34,955 nucleotides of DNA from Actinomycetota bacterium (GCA_021325015.1 JAJPHY010000088.1:1-34955), one strand, 5' to 3'. Counted from the stretch's first letter, positions 17,562 through 29,454 are shown. Notes: a model not told the origin generated them from the letters alone. A program made the numbers and translations.

Positions 17562-19901
17562 ATGGCCGGCTGGCTGGAGCAGATGCGAGAGAGGGCGCGC
17601 GCCGCCCTGCCCCCGGTCGGCGGCGAGCTTCGCGTGGCCGGCCTCTCGGCCCCGGTCGAGGTGATCCGCGACCGCTGGGGCGTCCCGCACATCTACGCCG
17701 AGAGCACGGACGACCTGTTCGTCGCGCAGGGGTACGTCGTCGCCTCGGAACGCCTGTTCCAGATCGACTCGGCGCTCCGGCTGGCGGGCGGCCGCCTCGC
17801 GACGATGTTCGCCGACCTCGTGCTGCCGATGGACCGGTTCGCCCGGACCGTCGGCTGGAACCGCGCCGGCGCGAGGATCGCGGCCGCCTACGACGACCGG
17901 TCGCGGCGGATGGTGGAGGCCTTCCGCGCCGGGGTGCGCGCCTGGCTCGAGACCATGCCGGCGCCGCCGGTCGAGTACTCGGTGCTCGGGCTCGAACCGG
18001 AGGTGCCCGACGACGACGGCTCGTGGGCCGCGGCGGTCGTGTTCGTCGGCTGGGGCCTGTCGGCCAACTGGGACAACGAGCTGCTCCGGGCCGAGATCGC
18101 CGAGCGCCTCGGCTGGGAGGCCGTGCTGGACCTGTTCCCCGACCTTCCGACCGAGCCCGGACCCGTGATCGCCGGCAAGCGGCACGGCGGCGTCTCGGGG
18201 CTCGACCTGCTGAACGCCGCGCCGGCGCGCCGGCCCGGACAGGGCTCGAACAACTGGGTCGTGGCTGGCTCGAGGACCGAGAGCGGCAGGCCGCTGCTGG
18301 CGAACGACCCGCATCTCGTCGTGCAGACGCCGTCGGTGTGGTTCGAAATCCACCTGTCGGCGCCCGGTTACGAGGCCTCGGGGGTCGCCCTGCCGTTCGC
18401 GCCGGGGGTGGTGATCGGCCACACGCCCCACCACGCGTGGGGGCTCACCAACGTCGGCGGCGACACCCAGGACCTGTACCTCGAGCGGCTGAACGAGGAC
18501 CGGACGGCGGCGTTGTACGAGGGTGCGTGGGAGCCCCTCGCGATCCACCGCGAGGAGATCCGCGTCCGCGGCCGGGCCGAGCCGGAGGTGCTCGAGGTTC
18601 GCGAGACGCGCCACGGCCCCATCCTGGACTCCTACGTCGTCGGCGTCGCGCAACCGACGGTCGTGGAGGGAGGGATCCACGAGACCTACGCGCTGCGGTG
18701 GATCGGGCACGAGCACGCGATCCCGCCCTCGGTCCTGCTCGACCTGGCGGCGGCGCGCTCCTTCGAGGAGTTCCGGCGGGCGGTGAGTCGCTGGGCCTGC
18801 CCCGGCCAGAACGTCGTCTACGCGGACGTCGACGGCACGATCGGTTACCAGTGCACCGGCCTGTACCCGGTGCGGCGCAAGGGTGACGGAACCGTGCCGG
18901 TACCTGGGTGGACGGCCGAGTTCGAGTGGGACGGGTTCGTGCCGTTCGAGGATCTCCCCTGGTGCGAGAACCCGGAAGAGGGATTCCTCGCGACCGCAAA
19001 CAACAAGATCCACGACGAGGGGTACCCGTATCTGATCGGCAGGGACTTCCTGCCGCCGTTCCGCGCCCGGCGGATCGTCGAACTCCTCACGACGACCGAG
19101 CGGCACACGGTGGAGACGTTCGCGGCGATGCAGGCCGACACGGTCTCGATTCCCGCGCGCGAGATCGCAGCCCGGCTCGCCGCGGTGGAGCCGGCCGACG
19201 ACCGGCAGGCGCGCGCGATCGCCCTCCTGGAGGGCTGGGACGGCGACCTCGCCGCCGACTCGTCCGCGGCATGCCTCTACCAAGTCTGGTCGAAGCACAT
19301 CGCTCGCGCCGTGCTGCTCCCGCGCCTGGGGGAGGAGCTGTTCACGCACTACTACGGGCGTCGCGAGTGGACCAACGCCTTCCAGGTGCAGGTGCTCCCG
19401 AACCTCCTCGACTACCCGAGCGCGCGATGGTTCGGCGCCCCCGGTCGCGCCGCGCGCGATCGGGTCCTGCGCGAGGCGCTCGACGCCGCCCTCGACGAGC
19501 TCGAGCGATCGCTCGGCGAGGATCGCGCCGCCTGGCGGTGGGGCGCGCTCCACCGCGCCGTGTTCGCCGGCCCGCTCGCGCTGATCGAGGACCTCTCCCC
19601 CCTGTTCACCGCCGGCGTGGTCGAGACGGGCGGGGACGAGCAGACGATCTGGCAGGGCGCGTTCGAGCCCGGGTCCTCGTACGACGTCGTCGTGCTCCCC
19701 TCGTGGCGGCAGGTCGTCGACCTCGGCGACCTCGAGGCCTCGGTGGGCGTCCACACGACCGGACAGTCCGGCAACCCCGCGTCCCCGCACTGGAACGACC
19801 AGCTCGCCCTCTGGGCCCGCGGCGAGCACCATCCCGTGCCGATCGCGCGCGAGCGGGTGGAGGCGAGCGCCGAGTCCTCGACCACCCTCGTCCCGCGGTA
19901 A
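17562..19901 (+). CDS. Penicillin acylase family protein (Ntn hydrolase)
   Basis: 'VIRDRWGVPHIYAESTDDLFVAQGYVVASERLFQID', nucleophile region 'GQGSNNWVVAGSRTESGRPLLANDPHL'. Confidence 0.92.
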   Translation: MAGWLEQMRERARAALPPVGGELRVAGLSAPVEVIRDRWGVPHIYAESTDDLFVAQGYVVASERLFQIDSALRLAGGRLATMFADLVLPMDRFARTVGWNRAGARIAAAYDDRSRRMVEAFRAGVRAWLETMPAPPVEYSVLGLEPEVPDDDGSWAAAVVFVGWGLSANWDNELLRAEIAERLGWEAVLDLFPDLPTEPGPVIAGKRHGGVSGLDLLNAAPARRPGQGSNNWVVAGSRTESGRPLLANDPHLVVQTPSVWFEIHLSAPGYEASGVALPFAPGVVIGHTPHHAWGLTNVGGDTQDLYLERLNEDRTAALYEGAWEPLAIHREEIRVRGRAEPEVLEVRETRHGPILDSYVVGVAQPTVVEGGIHETYALRWIGHEHAIPPSVLLDLAAARSFEEFRRAVSRWACPGQNVVYADVDGTIGYQCTGLYPVRRKGDGTVPVPGWTAEFEWDGFVPFEDLPWCENPEEGFLATANNKIHDEGYPYLIGRDFLPPFRARRIVELLTTTERHTVETFAAMQADTVSIPAREIAARLAAVEPADDRQARAIALLEGWDGDLAADSSAACLYQVWSKHIARAVLLPRLGEELFTHYYGRREWTNAFQVQVLPNLLDYPSARWFGAPGRAARDRVLREALDAALDELERSLGEDRAAWRWGALHRAVFAGPLALIEDLSPLFTAGVVETGGDEQTIWQGAFEPGSSYDVVVLPSWRQVVDLGDLEASVGVHTTGQSGNPASPHWNDQLALWARGEHHPVPIARERVEASAESSTTLVPR

Positions 19902-19913
19902 CCTACCCGGGCC

Positions 19914-20159
19914 ATGCCGAAGTCGAGGTCCCGGCCCAAGGGCAGACGGCGCCCGTACCTCGCGCCTCCCACCAAGCGCAAGCCGCGGCCGAGCCCGGCC
20001 TGGTTCGGGTGGCTGATCCTCGGGGTCATGGGGCTCGGCGTGCTCGTCATCGTGCTGAACTACATGGGCCTCGTCCCCGGCGACACCCAGCAGCTCTACC
20101 TGTGGCTCGGCCTCGGCCTCATCGCGGTCGGGTTCGCCCTGGCCACCCAGCTCCGCTGA
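19914..20159 (+). CDS. crgA: CrgA-like cell division protein (81 aa, two TM helices)
   Basis: MPKSRSRPKGRRRP basic N-terminus, 'SPAWFGWLILGVMGLGVLVIVLNYM' and second TM; architecture of CrgA. Confidence 0.75.
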   Translation: MPKSRSRPKGRRRPYLAPPTKRKPRPSPAWFGWLILGVMGLGVLVIVLNYMGLVPGDTQQLYLWLGLGLIAVGFALATQLR

Positions 20160-20217
20160 CGCCGATCCCCGCTCGCTGGCCACCGCGGCCCCCTGGGCCA
20201 TCGGGATCACCCCATCG

Positions 20218-20350
20218 AATCACACCGGTGTGAGTTCCCACAGCTGTGGACGGGCCTGTGGAAGATCACACCAATGTGATTCGCCTGTGGAAAACGGAGC
20301 CCCCGAACGGCGCGGTGCGCGGGGACAACCTGCCCACCGCCTGTGGATGG
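20218..20350. promoter_or_regulatory. Cluster of palindromes and TGTGGA repeats (possible DnaA-box-like/operator region)
   Basis: TCACACCGGTGTGA (20220-20233), CCACAGCTGTGG (20238-20249), ATCACA-CCAA-TGTGAT (20265-20280); CTGTGGA at 20244, 20256, 20285, 20341, all in the same orientation. Confidence 0.55.
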
Positions 20351-20362
20351 CTGGGGAAAACC

Positions 20363-20625
20363 CTACGAGCGCGACTCGCCTGCCGCCGGGCGGTGGACCA
20401 CCTCCATCGGCTCGCCGCAGTGGCGGGGGATCTGGAGCTCGCCGAGGCGCGTCACTCGGAACTCGGTGCCGCACTCGCGGCAGACCAGGAACACCGCCAG
20501 ATCCTCGACGTCCTCGACCTCCGGCCGCTCTTCCCGCCCCGGCCCCGAGGCCGCCCGGAGGGCCTTCATCCCCACCCACGCGATGAGCACCGCCATCGCG
20601 ACGGCCGTGAGAACCACCCACCAGC

Positions 20626-20629
<4 letters not shown>
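20363..20629 (-). CDS. Small membrane-anchored zinc-ribbon-like protein (88 aa)
   Basis: TM 'VVLTAVAMAVLIAWVGMKAL' then 'CRECGTEFRVTRLGELQIPRHCGEPMEVVHR'; GTG start overlaps thiolase stop. Confidence 0.7.
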
Positions 20630-23399
<2,770 letters not shown>

Positions 23400-23408
23400 C
23401 TCCGAGAG

Positions 23409-23433
23409 GAACTATTCCGTGACGGACTAGTTC
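23409..23433. terminator. Near-perfect palindrome between convergent genes, likely bidirectional terminator
   Basis: GAACTA-t-TCCGT-g-ACGGA-c-TAGTTC, 11/12 paired positions; overlaps the stop of the minus-strand SRPBCC gene. Confidence 0.55.
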
Positions 23434-23798
23434 TGAAGCACGCGGTCGAGCGCGACCCGGGCGATCGGCACGCAGGCAAGCGGCAGGGGGCCCGGCCCGG
23501 TGATCACCATGCCGGCGCGCCCTTCCCAGATCTCGTGCTCGACGCGCAGGTGGATCGGACCGGCGGCGAGCGACCAGGTCCACCGTCCGCCGGGTCGGTC
23601 GACGTCGAGGACCTCGAACCGCACCCGCACGCCCAGCCGGGCGTGGATCTCGCCCTCGAGGCCCGGACGGAGCGGGCCGTCGGCCAGGAGCGCGCGAACG
23701 CCGGGCGCCCACTCACGCCAGCGTGCGGGATCGTCGTAGCGCGCCCAGATCCGGTACTTGCTCGCGGGTCCTCGGCGACGCACGCGGACCGTGGCCAT
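23427..23798 (-). CDS. SRPBCC-like (polyketide cyclase/START-type) protein
   Basis: 123 aa: 'RIWARYDDPARWREWAPGVRALLADGPLRPGLEGEIHARLGVRVRFEVLDVDRPGGRWTWSLAAGPIHLRVEHEI'. Confidence 0.65.
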   Translation of the reverse strand: MATVRVRRRGPASKYRIWARYDDPARWREWAPGVRALLADGPLRPGLEGEIHARLGVRVRFEVLDVDRPGGRWTWSLAAGPIHLRVEHEIWEGRAGMVITGPGPLPLACVPIARVALDRVLQN

Positions 23799-23808
23799 GG
23801 CGCTCGGG

Positions 23809-25617
23809 TCAGCGGGGGACGTGGCGGAGCAGGAAGTCGAGCACCGCCCGCCACTGCCGGAGCTCCTCCTCGATCACGTGGGAGGAGTGTCCGGCCCCGT
23901 AGGTGTACAGCTCGGCGATGCCGCCGCGCGCGCGCAGGGCGTTCACGTACGCCATCGCCTGATCGGGCGGACAGCGCGTGTCGTGCTCGCCGACCAGGAA
24001 CAGGATCGGGATCTTCACCCGGTCGATGTAGGTGATGGGGTTTCGCTCGCGCACGAGCTCGGGCACCTCGTGGATCGTGCCCCCGAGGAGGCTGCGGTCG
24101 TACGCCTGGAGCGACGGCGCCTCCTCGTCGTAGGCCTGGGTGTAGTCGCCGACGGGCACCCCGGCGACCGCCGCGACGAACCGGTCCGGATGCAGCCCCG
24201 CCGCGAGCAGGGTCGTGTACCCGCCCCACGACCAGCCGCCGATGACCACCCGCGCGGGGTCGGCGATCCCGCGGGCGACCAGGTCGTCGAGGCCGGCCAC
24301 GACGTCCTCCACCTCGGGGAACCCGATGTCTCCGATGATGTGGTCCCGCCACTCGCGCCCGTACCCGGTCGAGCCGCGGTAGTTCACCATGCCGACGGCG
24401 AACCCGTGGTCGACGAGCATCTGGACGTCCGGCCACCAGCCGTCCCCGTACAGCCAGCTCGGCCCTCCGTGCACCTTGAGATACGTCGGGAACGGGCCGG
24501 GGCCCTCCGGCGTCACGACGAACCCGTGCACCCGGTCGCCGGCCGGGTTGACGAACGTCCAGGACCGGTAGGGGGCACCCTCGACCACCCCCTCCCCCGG
24601 CTCGGGGACGAGGATCTCCTCCCCGCGGTCGTCGAGGATCCTCGAGGCCCGCTCTCCGCGCTCGACCCGGTACCAGACCCGCCCCTCGGGGCGTACCCGG
24701 GCGCCGAAGACCTGCCCGCGGACTCCGGGGATCTCGAGCGTGCCGCTGGTCGCGAGGTCGTATCGGAGCAGCTCGTCGCGTCCCAGGAAGCGGTGGAGGA
24801 CCAGGATCGAGCGCGCGTCCGGCCACCAGTCGAGCGGCACCACCTCGCCCGGCAGGTCGAACGCGAGGTCGACGCGGGAGCCGGTCGCGGGATTCCAGAT
24901 CGCCGGCCGCGTGAGGTTCTCGCGCTCGTGGCAGAGGAGCAGGCGCTCGTCCCCTGGAACGGGGGACCAGGCGATCGCGGTCACGGAGTTCTTTGGCCCG
25001 TCCGCAAGGGTTCCCGCGACCTCGCCGGTCCGCGGGTCGACCACGAGGAGGGCGCGGTGGATGTTGTCCCCCGCCTGCGCGGTGTCGATGCAAAGGAGCG
25101 CCTCGTCGGAGGAGAGCGCACCGAGCTCGAAGCCCTCGAGCTCGCTCTCGAAGGTCCCCAGCACGAGCATGTCGACGTCCCGATGGACCTCTTTTGCCGG
25201 ACCCCCCTCCTCCGAGACGTAGACGGCGAACCCCGACCGGTCGGCGATCGCCGCCGCGACCAGCGTCGGGCCGACCGCCAGGCCGCTCGGCCACCCGTCC
25301 GGCACGCCGGGGAGGAGGGGCTCGGGCTCCCCGCCGTCGAACGGGGTCGCCATCCACCGGCCGGACTCGTCCCCGGAGTCGTCCCGGAACCAGAGCACGC
25401 GCTCCCCGCGGCGGTCGACGGTCGCGATCGTGACGCCGATGGGCTCGTCGGTGATTCGACGCCGGACCCCGGTGGCCCGGTCCCAGGCCACGGCCTGGGC
25501 CGCCCCCGACTCGTTCGAGACGGTCACCAGCCGGTCCGGCGCGTCCGGCGACCAGTGGGGCAGGTGGATCGTCGGCGTGAGCAACCGCCGCTCCCAGACC
25601 GGCCTGTCGACGCTCAT
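23809..25617 (-). CDS. S9 family prolyl oligopeptidase-type peptidase
   Basis: Beta-propeller-like N-terminus; 'YLKVHGGPSWLYGDGW', 'NYRGSTGYGREW', nucleophile 'VIGGWSWGGYTTLLAAGLHPDRF', 'LVGEHDTRCPPDQA', 'AGHSS'. Confidence 0.92.
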   Translation of the reverse strand: MSVDRPVWERRLLTPTIHLPHWSPDAPDRLVTVSNESGAAQAVAWDRATGVRRRITDEPIGVTIATVDRRGERVLWFRDDSGDESGRWMATPFDGGEPEPLLPGVPDGWPSGLAVGPTLVAAAIADRSGFAVYVSEEGGPAKEVHRDVDMLVLGTFESELEGFELGALSSDEALLCIDTAQAGDNIHRALLVVDPRTGEVAGTLADGPKNSVTAIAWSPVPGDERLLLCHERENLTRPAIWNPATGSRVDLAFDLPGEVVPLDWWPDARSILVLHRFLGRDELLRYDLATSGTLEIPGVRGQVFGARVRPEGRVWYRVERGERASRILDDRGEEILVPEPGEGVVEGAPYRSWTFVNPAGDRVHGFVVTPEGPGPFPTYLKVHGGPSWLYGDGWWPDVQMLVDHGFAVGMVNYRGSTGYGREWRDHIIGDIGFPEVEDVVAGLDDLVARGIADPARVVIGGWSWGGYTTLLAAGLHPDRFVAAVAGVPVGDYTQAYDEEAPSLQAYDRSLLGGTIHEVPELVRERNPITYIDRVKIPILFLVGEHDTRCPPDQAMAYVNALRARGGIAELYTYGAGHSSHVIEEELRQWRAVLDFLLRHVPR

Positions 25618-25732
25618 CGAGGCAGAGCCTACCAAGGCGCGGCGCCTCGCTTGCCCGGCGTTCGGACAGCCCGCCCGAGCTGGAGGTCGTCCCGGCGCCC
25701 ACCGAGCACTCTTCCCCGGTCGACGGCACCGG

Positions 25733-25761
25733 TTGACGGCCGTGGTCCCCGCGGGTATCAC
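25733..25761 (+). promoter_or_regulatory. Putative sigma70-type promoter (TTGACG-N17-TATCAC)
   Basis: Correct spacing, ~46 nt upstream of the GTG of the glycosyltransferase gene in a divergent intergenic region. Confidence 0.45.
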
Positions 25762-25807
25762 TCGCGTCCACGTCACAAAGCGTCCACATCCAGCGGGAGG
25801 AGACCGA

Positions 25808-27109
25808 GTGAGCCAGGACCGCAGGACGATCGTGTTCTTCCCGGAGGGGGCGTTCGGCCCGACCAACAACTGCGTGGGCATCGGCAACGTGTTGCGGGCG
25901 CGCGGGCACCGCGTGGTGTTTGTGGTCGAGGAGTCCTTCGCCGGCACGCTCGAGGCGCGCGGGTTCGAGGAGGCCCGGATGCGCCTCACGCCTCCCCCCG
26001 AGGTCGAGGAGGAGCCGGGTCAGTTCTGGAAGGACTTCATCCGGGACACCGCCCCGGAGTTCCGAAAGCCGACGATCGAGCAGCTCGAGACGTTCCTCAA
26101 GCCGACCTGGCAGGCGCTGATCGACGGCTCGATCTACGCGCACGAGCGCCTGTGCGAGATCTTCGACGAGCTCGGGCCGGACGCGATCGTCGAGGACAAC
26201 GTCGTGGCGTTCGGCGCGATCCCCGCGAGCGGACGGCCGTGGGCGCGGATCATGTCCTGCAATCCGCTCGAGATGAAGGATCCGGCCCTCCCGCCGGTGT
26301 TCTCCGGCCATCCGACCGGGAACCGGGACGGGTGGGAGGAGTTCTGGCGGGAGTACGACCGGGTGCTCGGGCCGCAGATCGCCGAGTTCGACGTCTGGCT
26401 CCGCGATCACGGCGCGCCGGGGCTGCCGGGGCAGCGGGACTACATCTGGGAGTCGCCGTACCTGAACCTGTTCGTGTACCCGGAGGAGGCCGACTACCCG
26501 CGGTCGAGCCCGCTCGGGCCCACGTGGCACCGCCTCGACGCCTCCGTGCGCTCCACCGGCGAGACCTACGACGCGCACGCCGCGCTCGGGGACGAGGGTG
26601 CGCTCGTCTACCTCTCGCTCGGCTCGCTCGCGAGCGCCGACGTCGAGCTGATGCGGCGGCTCGTCGACGTCCTCTCGCGAACCCCGCACCGGTTCATCGT
26701 GAGCAAGGGTCCCCAGGCGGAGCTCTACGAGCTTGCCGATAACATGGTCGGCGCGGAGTTCCTTCCGCAGCCGGCCATCCTGCCGCGGGTGGATCTCGTC
26801 ATCACCCACGGCGGGAACAACACGGTGACCGAGAGCTGGTACTTCGGCAAGCCGATGGTCGTGCTGCCGGTCTTCTGGGACCAGTACGACAACGCCCAGC
26901 GGGTGGACGAGCTCGGGCTCGGCGTTCGGTTACCGACGTACGCGTTCGAGGAGGACGAGCTCGCCTCCGCCATCGATCGGCTGTTGGCCGACGAGACCCT
27001 CGAGCAGCGGCTCCGACGGATGTCGACGAGGCTTCAGGCGAACCCTGGGACGGTGAGGGCCGCGGACCTGATCGAGCGCCTTGCCCGCACGGGCGAGCCG
27101 GTCCTCTAG
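25808..27109 (+). CDS. GT1/MGT-like UDP-glycosyltransferase
   Basis: GTG start after SD gggaggag; 'VYLSLGSLASADVELM', 'FLPQPAILPRVDLVITHGGNNTVTESWYFGKPMVVLPVFWDQYDNAQRV'. Confidence 0.88.
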   Translation: MSQDRRTIVFFPEGAFGPTNNCVGIGNVLRARGHRVVFVVEESFAGTLEARGFEEARMRLTPPPEVEEEPGQFWKDFIRDTAPEFRKPTIEQLETFLKPTWQALIDGSIYAHERLCEIFDELGPDAIVEDNVVAFGAIPASGRPWARIMSCNPLEMKDPALPPVFSGHPTGNRDGWEEFWREYDRVLGPQIAEFDVWLRDHGAPGLPGQRDYIWESPYLNLFVYPEEADYPRSSPLGPTWHRLDASVRSTGETYDAHAALGDEGALVYLSLGSLASADVELMRRLVDVLSRTPHRFIVSKGPQAELYELADNMVGAEFLPQPAILPRVDLVITHGGNNTVTESWYFGKPMVVLPVFWDQYDNAQRVDELGLGVRLPTYAFEEDELASAIDRLLADETLEQRLRRMSTRLQANPGTVRAADLIERLARTGEPVL

Positions 27110-29427
27110 CCGCGGCCCGGCGGCCGGCCGGAGGGATCGCCTCGCCCGGCCGGGCTGTCCATGATCGCGCGCCACACGCGTTCGGGCGTGAGCGGCATAT
27201 CGAGGTGGCGGACGCCCAGGTGCGCGAGCGCGTCGATCACCGCGTTCTGCACGGCCGGGGTGGAGCCGATCGTCGCCGATTCCCCGATCCCCTTGGCGCC
27301 GAGCGGGTTCAGCGGCGTCGGGGTCTCGGTGTGCGCGAGCTCGAAGGAGGGCAGCTCCGCCGCGCTCGGCATCGCGTAGGTCGCGAGGTTCGCGGTCAGC
27401 GGCGTTCCGGCCTCGTCGTACTCCACGCCCTCGAACAGCGCCTGCGCGATCCCCTGCGCGAGCCCGCCGTGCACCTGCCCGTCGACCAGCATCGGGTTGA
27501 GGATCCGGCCGCAGTCGTCCACCGCGACGTGGCGGATCGGTCGCGCGTCGCCGGTCTCGAGGTCGACCTCGACAACGGCCACGTGCGCGCCGAACGGGTA
27601 CGTGTACTCGGGCTGACGGAACTGCGCGCTCGCCGAGAGCCCCGGCTCCATGCCTTCCGGAAGCCGGGCGGGGTCGTTCGCTGCCTCGGCGAGCTCGGCC
27701 CAGGTGAGCGCGACCTCCGGCGCTCCCAGGACGCCGATCCTGCCTTCCGGCAAGACCGCCACGTCGTCGAGGGCCACCTCCAGAAGGTGCGCGGCGAGCG
27801 TTCGAGCCTTCTCGAGCACCGCCTCCGAGGCCCGGAACACCGACGAGCCCCCCACCTGCAGCGAGCGCGACCCGAACGTTCCCTCGCCACGCGGCACGGT
27901 CGCCGTGTCGGAGTGGATCACACGAACGGCCTCGACGGGCACCCCGAGCACGCCGGCGGCCACCTGCGCCATCGCGGTCTCGTGGCCCTGCCCGTGGGAG
28001 GAGGTCCCGACCCGAACCGCGACCGTCCCGCGGTCATCGACCTCCACCGACCCGAACTCCTTGCGCCCGAACCCCGTGACCTCGACGTAGACACTCACCC
28101 CGATCCCCAGCGCAAGCCGGTCCCCGCGGGCGCGGCGAGCCGCCTGCTCCGCGCGGAGCTCCCCGTACCGCGCGAGCCGGAGCGCCTCGTCCAGCGCGCG
28201 CCCGTAGTCGCCGACGTCGTAGGTCGAGCCGACCGCCGTCGTGTGCGGGAAGTCCCCGGGCGGGATCAGGTTCCGTCGGCGGAGCTCGACCGGATCCATC
28301 TCCAGCTCCCTCGCGAGCAGGTCCATCGCGCGCTCGATCGTGGCCGCCGCCTCGGGCCGCCCCGCGCCCCGGTACTCGCCGACCGGAGTGGTGTTGGTCA
28401 CGACCGAACGCCCGCGCGAGGCCACCCGCGGGATCCGGTAAACGCCCGGGAGCATCGTCCGCGTCGTCGGCGGCAGGTAGGCGGCCACCGGGTAGGCACC
28501 CAGGTCGGCCAGGATGTCGACGCGGAGGCCGACGAGCGTGCCGTCGCGCGTGGCCCCGAGCTCCACGTCGTGGATTTGCGCACGTCCGTGGTTCATGGCG
28601 AGCATGCTTTCCGAACGCGTCTCGGACCAGCGCACCGGCCGTCCGAGTCGGACCGCCGCGGCCGTGCACACCAGGAGCTCGGGGTAGACGTGGAGCTTGG
28701 CGCCGAACCCCCCGCCCACGTCGGGCGCGATCACTCGCACCCGCTCCCTGGGCAACCCGATCCACTCGGCGAGGTCGGCGCGGACGTCGAACGGGATCTG
28801 CGTCGAGACCCACACGGTGAGCGACCCGTCCTCGGCGGGCACGACCGCGATCGCGCTCGTCTCCATCGGGACCGGAGCGACCCGCTGGTTCACGAACCGG
28901 CCCCGGACGACGACGTCGGCCCCGGCCGTCACGTCCTCGGCCCAGCCCTCCTCGAACGCGTGGGCGAGGTTCGTGCCCGCCCCCGGGAACAGCAGCGGCG
29001 CGTCCTCGGCGAGCGCGGCCTCGGCACCCACGACGGACGGGAGCGGATCGTAGGCCACCGCCACGGACTCGGCCGCGTCCATCGCGCGGGCGAGATCGTC
29101 CGCGAGCACGACGGCCAGGGGCTCCCCGACGAACCTCACCACGTCCCGGGCGAGCACCGGCCGCTCGAACGGCCCCTCGACGTTCCCGGCCGGCGGCCGC
29201 GGCGCGAGGTTCAGGTCGTCGGCGCCGAGCACGGCGCGCACGCCCGGCATGGCCGTCGCCGCGGCGGCGTCGACGTCCTCGATCCGGGCATGCGGCATGA
29301 TGGAGCGAACGAACACGGCTCGGAGCGCGTTCGGCACCGGCACGTTCTCGACGTACCGAGCGCGGCCGGTGAGGAACCTCGGGTCCTCCACGCGGCGGAC
29401 GACGCTTCCGAAGACCGAGCCGGGCAT
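27106..29427 (-). CDS. Xanthine dehydrogenase/CoxL-family molybdopterin-binding large subunit
   Basis: 'RRVEDPRFLTGRARYVENV', 'DVGGGFGAKLHVYPE', 'VGEYRGAGRPEA', 'SSHGQGHETAMAQVAA', 'NPLGAKGIGESATIGSTPAVQNAV'. Start could be GTG 29436 (given ORF) or ATG 29427. Confidence 0.92.
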   Translation of the reverse strand: MPGSVFGSVVRRVEDPRFLTGRARYVENVPVPNALRAVFVRSIMPHARIEDVDAAAATAMPGVRAVLGADDLNLAPRPPAGNVEGPFERPVLARDVVRFVGEPLAVVLADDLARAMDAAESVAVAYDPLPSVVGAEAALAEDAPLLFPGAGTNLAHAFEEGWAEDVTAGADVVVRGRFVNQRVAPVPMETSAIAVVPAEDGSLTVWVSTQIPFDVRADLAEWIGLPRERVRVIAPDVGGGFGAKLHVYPELLVCTAAAVRLGRPVRWSETRSESMLAMNHGRAQIHDVELGATRDGTLVGLRVDILADLGAYPVAAYLPPTTRTMLPGVYRIPRVASRGRSVVTNTTPVGEYRGAGRPEAAATIERAMDLLARELEMDPVELRRRNLIPPGDFPHTTAVGSTYDVGDYGRALDEALRLARYGELRAEQAARRARGDRLALGIGVSVYVEVTGFGRKEFGSVEVDDRGTVAVRVGTSSHGQGHETAMAQVAAGVLGVPVEAVRVIHSDTATVPRGEGTFGSRSLQVGGSSVFRASEAVLEKARTLAAHLLEVALDDVAVLPEGRIGVLGAPEVALTWAELAEAANDPARLPEGMEPGLSASAQFRQPEYTYPFGAHVAVVEVDLETGDARPIRHVAVDDCGRILNPMLVDGQVHGGLAQGIAQALFEGVEYDEAGTPLTANLATYAMPSAAELPSFELAHTETPTPLNPLGAKGIGESATIGSTPAVQNAVIDALAHLGVRHLDMPLTPERVWRAIMDSPAGRGDPSGRPPGRG

Positions 29428-29454
29428 GCGGCGCACACTCTAGAGGAGCGGGAG

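Noticed and set aside
17526-20210. 894-aa minus-strand ORF opposite penicillin acylase
   Set aside because: Shadow ORF; no recognisable domain, while the plus strand encodes a full Ntn-hydrolase motif set.
20230-20620. ORFs at 20230-20586, 20246-20899 and 20343-20681
   Set aside because: They run through the palindromic intergenic region and antisense to the zinc-ribbon/thiolase genes; no protein-like sequence.
23504-26809. 1101-aa minus-strand ORF, and 994-aa plus-strand ORF 23758-26742
   Set aside because: GC-rich antisense/alternate-frame artefacts; the recognisable S9 peptidase, SRPBCC and glycosyltransferase proteins occupy other frames in the same span.
27205-29454. 5' two-thirds of the 1169-aa plus ORF 27205-30714
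   Set aside because: Antisense to the clear CoxL-like gene; low-complexity R/P/G/A/D/H composition. Only the part from 29455 is a real protein.
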